A stretch of DNA of 14,498 nt, taken from contig JAKOSR010000186.1 in NCBI GenBank assembly GCA_029777225.1, forward strand, positions 1-14,498, in the 5' to 3' direction. Below are positions 12,573-14,498 of this stretch, in pieces. A program made the translations under genes and the position numbers. The stretch comes from Chloroflexota bacterium (GTDB lineage: Bacteria; Chloroflexota; Anaerolineae; Anaerolineales; Anaerolineaceae). Each line of letters begins with the position of its first letter. Position 1 is the first letter of the stretch. The notes below the pieces were generated by a model. The model was not told the DNA's origin. It worked only from the letters and a program-made list of their open reading frames with translations, and did no database searches.

Positions 12573-13451
12573 TCATTTCAATAAATAGCCAGTGATAAAA
12601 AAATAAACCACAGCCGAAAACAACAGCATGGCGGTTGACTTGAGCAAGCCCCAGTTTGGCCTGAGGCCCTGCGAGATGCGGCGCAATTGAAGTATCTGAA
12701 AAGCGCCAACCAGCAGCATCACAACCACCGCCCAATGGAAACGCCACGTGCCACCGAGGTAAATATACGCGCCCAGCAGTAAAAAAGACAGAATTAATAA
12801 AAGGTTATGGATGACAATCCCCTTTTCCCATCCAACCAGAAGGATGAAGGAGCGGTGAGAATGTTCCATATCAGATTGGTAATCGGGATACTGCAGCGCG
12901 AGCGTGACGACAGCATACAGCAGTATTAAGCCAATTGAAAGCAGGGACATCAGTGGAACCGGAGGAAAGCCCTGCAAAGACGCGCCCCAGAAGAGCATGA
13001 GCGGCGAAACAAGCAGGCCTTCAATCAGCCATTGGAAAGGTTGTGCCCAAATCCTACCAACCCGCGAGAAGTTGATGGTCATCAGCCCGGCAATCAACAC
13101 CAGCCAGGCCAGGTTCACACCAATCAGCACCTGTTGCTGGAGCAAGAAGAAAATGGAAAGAAAAATGGCTGCAAATGCCGCGAACAAGAGGGCAATCACA
13201 CTGGGATGTTTGAGCTTCTGGGTTCTTCCGACAGTTGAAAATAGGTTTACGCTTGAGGACGTTGTGTAGTTGTTGACCTTATCCAACACCACAAAGGCAA
13301 TTAATATGGCCAGCCCGCAAAAAAAAGTGACAGGATTTAATACCTTGCCGCTTTCCATCGCGAGCACCAAGCCGAGAATGTATACCAGCGTCGCGGCCAA
13401 TGGAAAAAACCACGTGCTACCAGGAAAGATGTGCCATTTATTTTTTTCCAC
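12573..13451 (-). CDS. UbiA-like prenyltransferase family membrane protein
   Basis: This is a polytopic membrane protein of 292 residues with about eight or nine hydrophobic segments. UbiA-family enzymes attach prenyl chains to aromatic or other acceptors in quinone, haem or lipid synthesis. The second Asp-rich motif is recognisable (YPDYQSDMEHSHRSFILLVG, D190 and D194). The first motif, normally NDxxDxxxD, reads DKVNNYTTSSSVNLFS (57-72) with most aspartates lost. The protein may thus be inactive, have another acceptor, or be only distantly related. The start is GTG 13451 with no Shine-Dalgarno site. An extended -10 (TGTTAAAAT) ends 6 nt before it. The downstream neighbour is bcp. Family assignment rests on topology and motif 2. 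Confidence 0.6.
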   Translation of the reverse strand: MEKNKWHIFPGSTWFFPLAATLVYILGLVLAMESGKVLNPVTFFCGLAILIAFVVLDKVNNYTTSSSVNLFSTVGRTQKLKHPSVIALLFAAFAAIFLSIFFLLQQQVLIGVNLAWLVLIAGLMTINFSRVGRIWAQPFQWLIEGLLVSPLMLFWGASLQGFPPVPLMSLLSIGLILLYAVVTLALQYPDYQSDMEHSHRSFILLVGWEKGIVIHNLLLILSFLLLGAYIYLGGTWRFHWAVVVMLLVGAFQILQLRRISQGLRPNWGLLKSTAMLLFSAVVYFFITGYLLK

Positions 13452-13457
13452 GGCTTT

Positions 13458-13466
13458 ATTTTAACA
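13458..13466 (-). promoter_or_regulatory. Extended -10 promoter of the UbiA-like gene
   Basis: On the minus strand TGTTAAAAT fits an extended -10. Six nucleotides (AAAGCC) separate it from the GTG start, which predicts a leaderless transcript. No -35 is seen at standard spacing. Confidence 0.45.
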
Positions 13467-13499
13467 TCTTCCGCCAGGGACAATTAGGGTGATGGGGAA

Positions 13500-13508
13500 T
13501 GTTATAAT
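13500..13508 (+). promoter_or_regulatory. Extended -10 promoter of the beta-helix protein gene
   Basis: TGTTATAAT is a perfect extended -10 (TGn plus TATAAT). Transcription would begin near 13515, about 20 nt before the gene start. It is divergent from the UbiA-like promoter, with the two -10 elements only about 37 bp apart. Confidence 0.6.
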
Positions 13509-13535
13509 GTTTGCAATAATGATGGCGGATCCCTT

Positions 13536-14498
13536 ATGATGAAACCCAAAATCACTGTTCCACTCCTCCTGATGGCAGTTTTACTCGTTTTGGGCGTTAA
13601 CAGGGCTTATTCCAAGGCAGTCAATCAAGACCTGGTTCAACTCCTCAGCCCTGAGTCCTGCCCGCTTACAGGATGCGCTGGTGGGCAGAGACTAAACTAC
13701 CAGGTCACCTTCGGTGTGGACATCCAGTCCCCTTCCCAACAGGGAGCGAACATCAACGTCTGTGTGGCTTCCTCAGTCACTGGGCTCATCAAGAGCGACA
13801 CTTTTAGTCAATCTCCTGCAGGTGTTTTGAGCGGTGTTCCCTATCAGCCAGAGAGTGGCTGCCTGGCCACACTCCAGGAAGGGGATGTGCTCATAGCTTC
13901 CACCAGCGCCGCCATCCCAACCAGCGGCCAGGACAAGCTGAACCTCGCGTTTCGCTTGGAAACCACCCCCACCAGCATCGGACAATTGGTGGTTTACGTG
14001 GTTCAAAAAGACGCTGGTGGTGCCTGGTCCAGGATTAGCCGGCTTGCCTCCAGCGCGATTGTGCTGGTTAACTCGAATATGGCCACACTTTACGTTGCTG
14101 AAAACAGCGACGAATGTGGCATGTATTCACCCTGCTTTATTAATTCCGGCGATGATTTGGCCGGGGGGATAGGCACTGGGTTGAAAGACGCCAATGACGC
14201 CAATAACACATCGGGCATTGTCATCCTGGGCACTTATCCCATCAAGTCCGCCGAAGTCCTGATAAACAACCGGCACACCATTGACGGGCTCGGAGCGGCA
14301 TCGCTTTCAACCAGTAGCCTGGTTTGTAACCAACCTATGATTGGGATTGAGGCAGGCGCGGTCATCCGCGGTCTGGCAGTTGACGACGGCCAATGCAATG
14401 CATCCTCGCGCACCTTGCTGAGGATAAATTCCTCAGAAGATGTACTGCTTGAATTCAACAAATTTCGCAATGGCGCGAACGCGATTTTCCAACAAGGC
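13536..14498 (+). CDS. Secreted right-handed beta-helix protein, N-terminal part
   Basis: An open frame of 321 codons runs from ATG 13536 to the window end without a stop, so the gene is truncated here. Residues 1-26 form a signal peptide (KPK, then LLLMAVLLVLGV, cleavage near AYSKA). A beta-rich domain of about 150 residues follows, with SPESCPLTGCAGG and several cysteines. From about residue 185 (TLYVAENSDECGMYSPCF) a repetitive pattern starts: GIVILGTYPIKSAEVLINN, HTIDGLG, AGAVIRGLAVDDGQC, SSEDVLLEFNKFRNGANAI. This is the rung pattern of pectate-lyase-like or NosD-like parallel beta-helices. It is probably an extracellular or surface protein, and no catalytic site can be assigned. Two ATGs are tandem (13536, 13539), with a weak GGCGGA upstream. 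Confidence 0.8.
   Translation, partial: MMKPKITVPLLLMAVLLVLGVNRAYSKAVNQDLVQLLSPESCPLTGCAGGQRLNYQVTFGVDIQSPSQQGANINVCVASSVTGLIKSDTFSQSPAGVLSGVPYQPESGCLATLQEGDVLIASTSAAIPTSGQDKLNLAFRLETTPTSIGQLVVYVVQKDAGGAWSRISRLASSAIVLVNSNMATLYVAENSDECGMYSPCFINSGDDLAGGIGTGLKDANDANNTSGIVILGTYPIKSAEVLINNRHTIDGLGAASLSTSSLVCNQPMIGIEAGAVIRGLAVDDGQCNASSRTLLRINSSEDVLLEFNKFRNGANAIFQQG

Overview
The window reads as bacterial chromosomal core sequence, most probably from an Anaerolineae-type member of the Chloroflexota. This placement is an inference from gene content and protein style: many small secreted lipoproteins, a BamB-like propeller protein inside the rpmH-yidC cluster, an unadenylylated-type (GSI-alpha) glutamine synthetase, and UbiA-like and beta-helix exoproteins. 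No marker gene fixes the taxonomy. I see no insertion sequence, CRISPR array, tRNA or rRNA.

Left part, minus strand, about 7106 down to 138. A consensus-like sigma70 promoter (7079-7106) drives a tightly packed operon: rpmH (L34), rnpA (RNase P protein), yidD, a PQQ/BamB-like eight-bladed propeller lipoprotein, yidC (membrane insertase), khpB/jag (KH-R3H RNA-binding protein) and a pyrimidine-nucleoside phosphorylase. An intrinsic terminator (2013-2038) closes it, and typA/bipA follows. The usual rpmH-rnpA-yidD-yidC-jag cluster is therefore interrupted by an envelope propeller protein and extended by a nucleoside salvage enzyme. No dnaA and no DnaA-box cluster accompanies rpmH.

Middle part, minus strand, 7196-10516: glnA, a small lipoprotein, and mtaB (tRNA methylthiotransferase). 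The glnA terminator hairpin is built from the same DNA as the start codon and first codons of the lipoprotein gene. A promoter-like extended -10 sits so that a leaderless lipoprotein mRNA would lack one arm of that hairpin.

The 589-bp gap 10517-11105 is the only large stretch without a gene. Its glnA-proximal half is rich in hairpins, two of which have GNRA tetraloops only when read on the minus strand, so it looks like a structured glnA leader RNA. Its distal half holds short repeats and promoter-like sequences.

Right part: thpR and rsfS (plus strand, one operon) converge on bcp (peroxiredoxin) and a UbiA-like membrane protein (minus strand). At the right edge a divergent plus-strand gene begins, encoding a large secreted beta-helix protein that is cut off by the window end.

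A recurring theme is a TGn extended -10 placed 6-7 nt before a start codon that has no Shine-Dalgarno sequence (lipoprotein, thpR and UbiA-like genes). This suggests leaderless mRNAs alongside genes with clear Shine-Dalgarno sites (glnA, deoA, khpB, yidC, bcp, rpmH).
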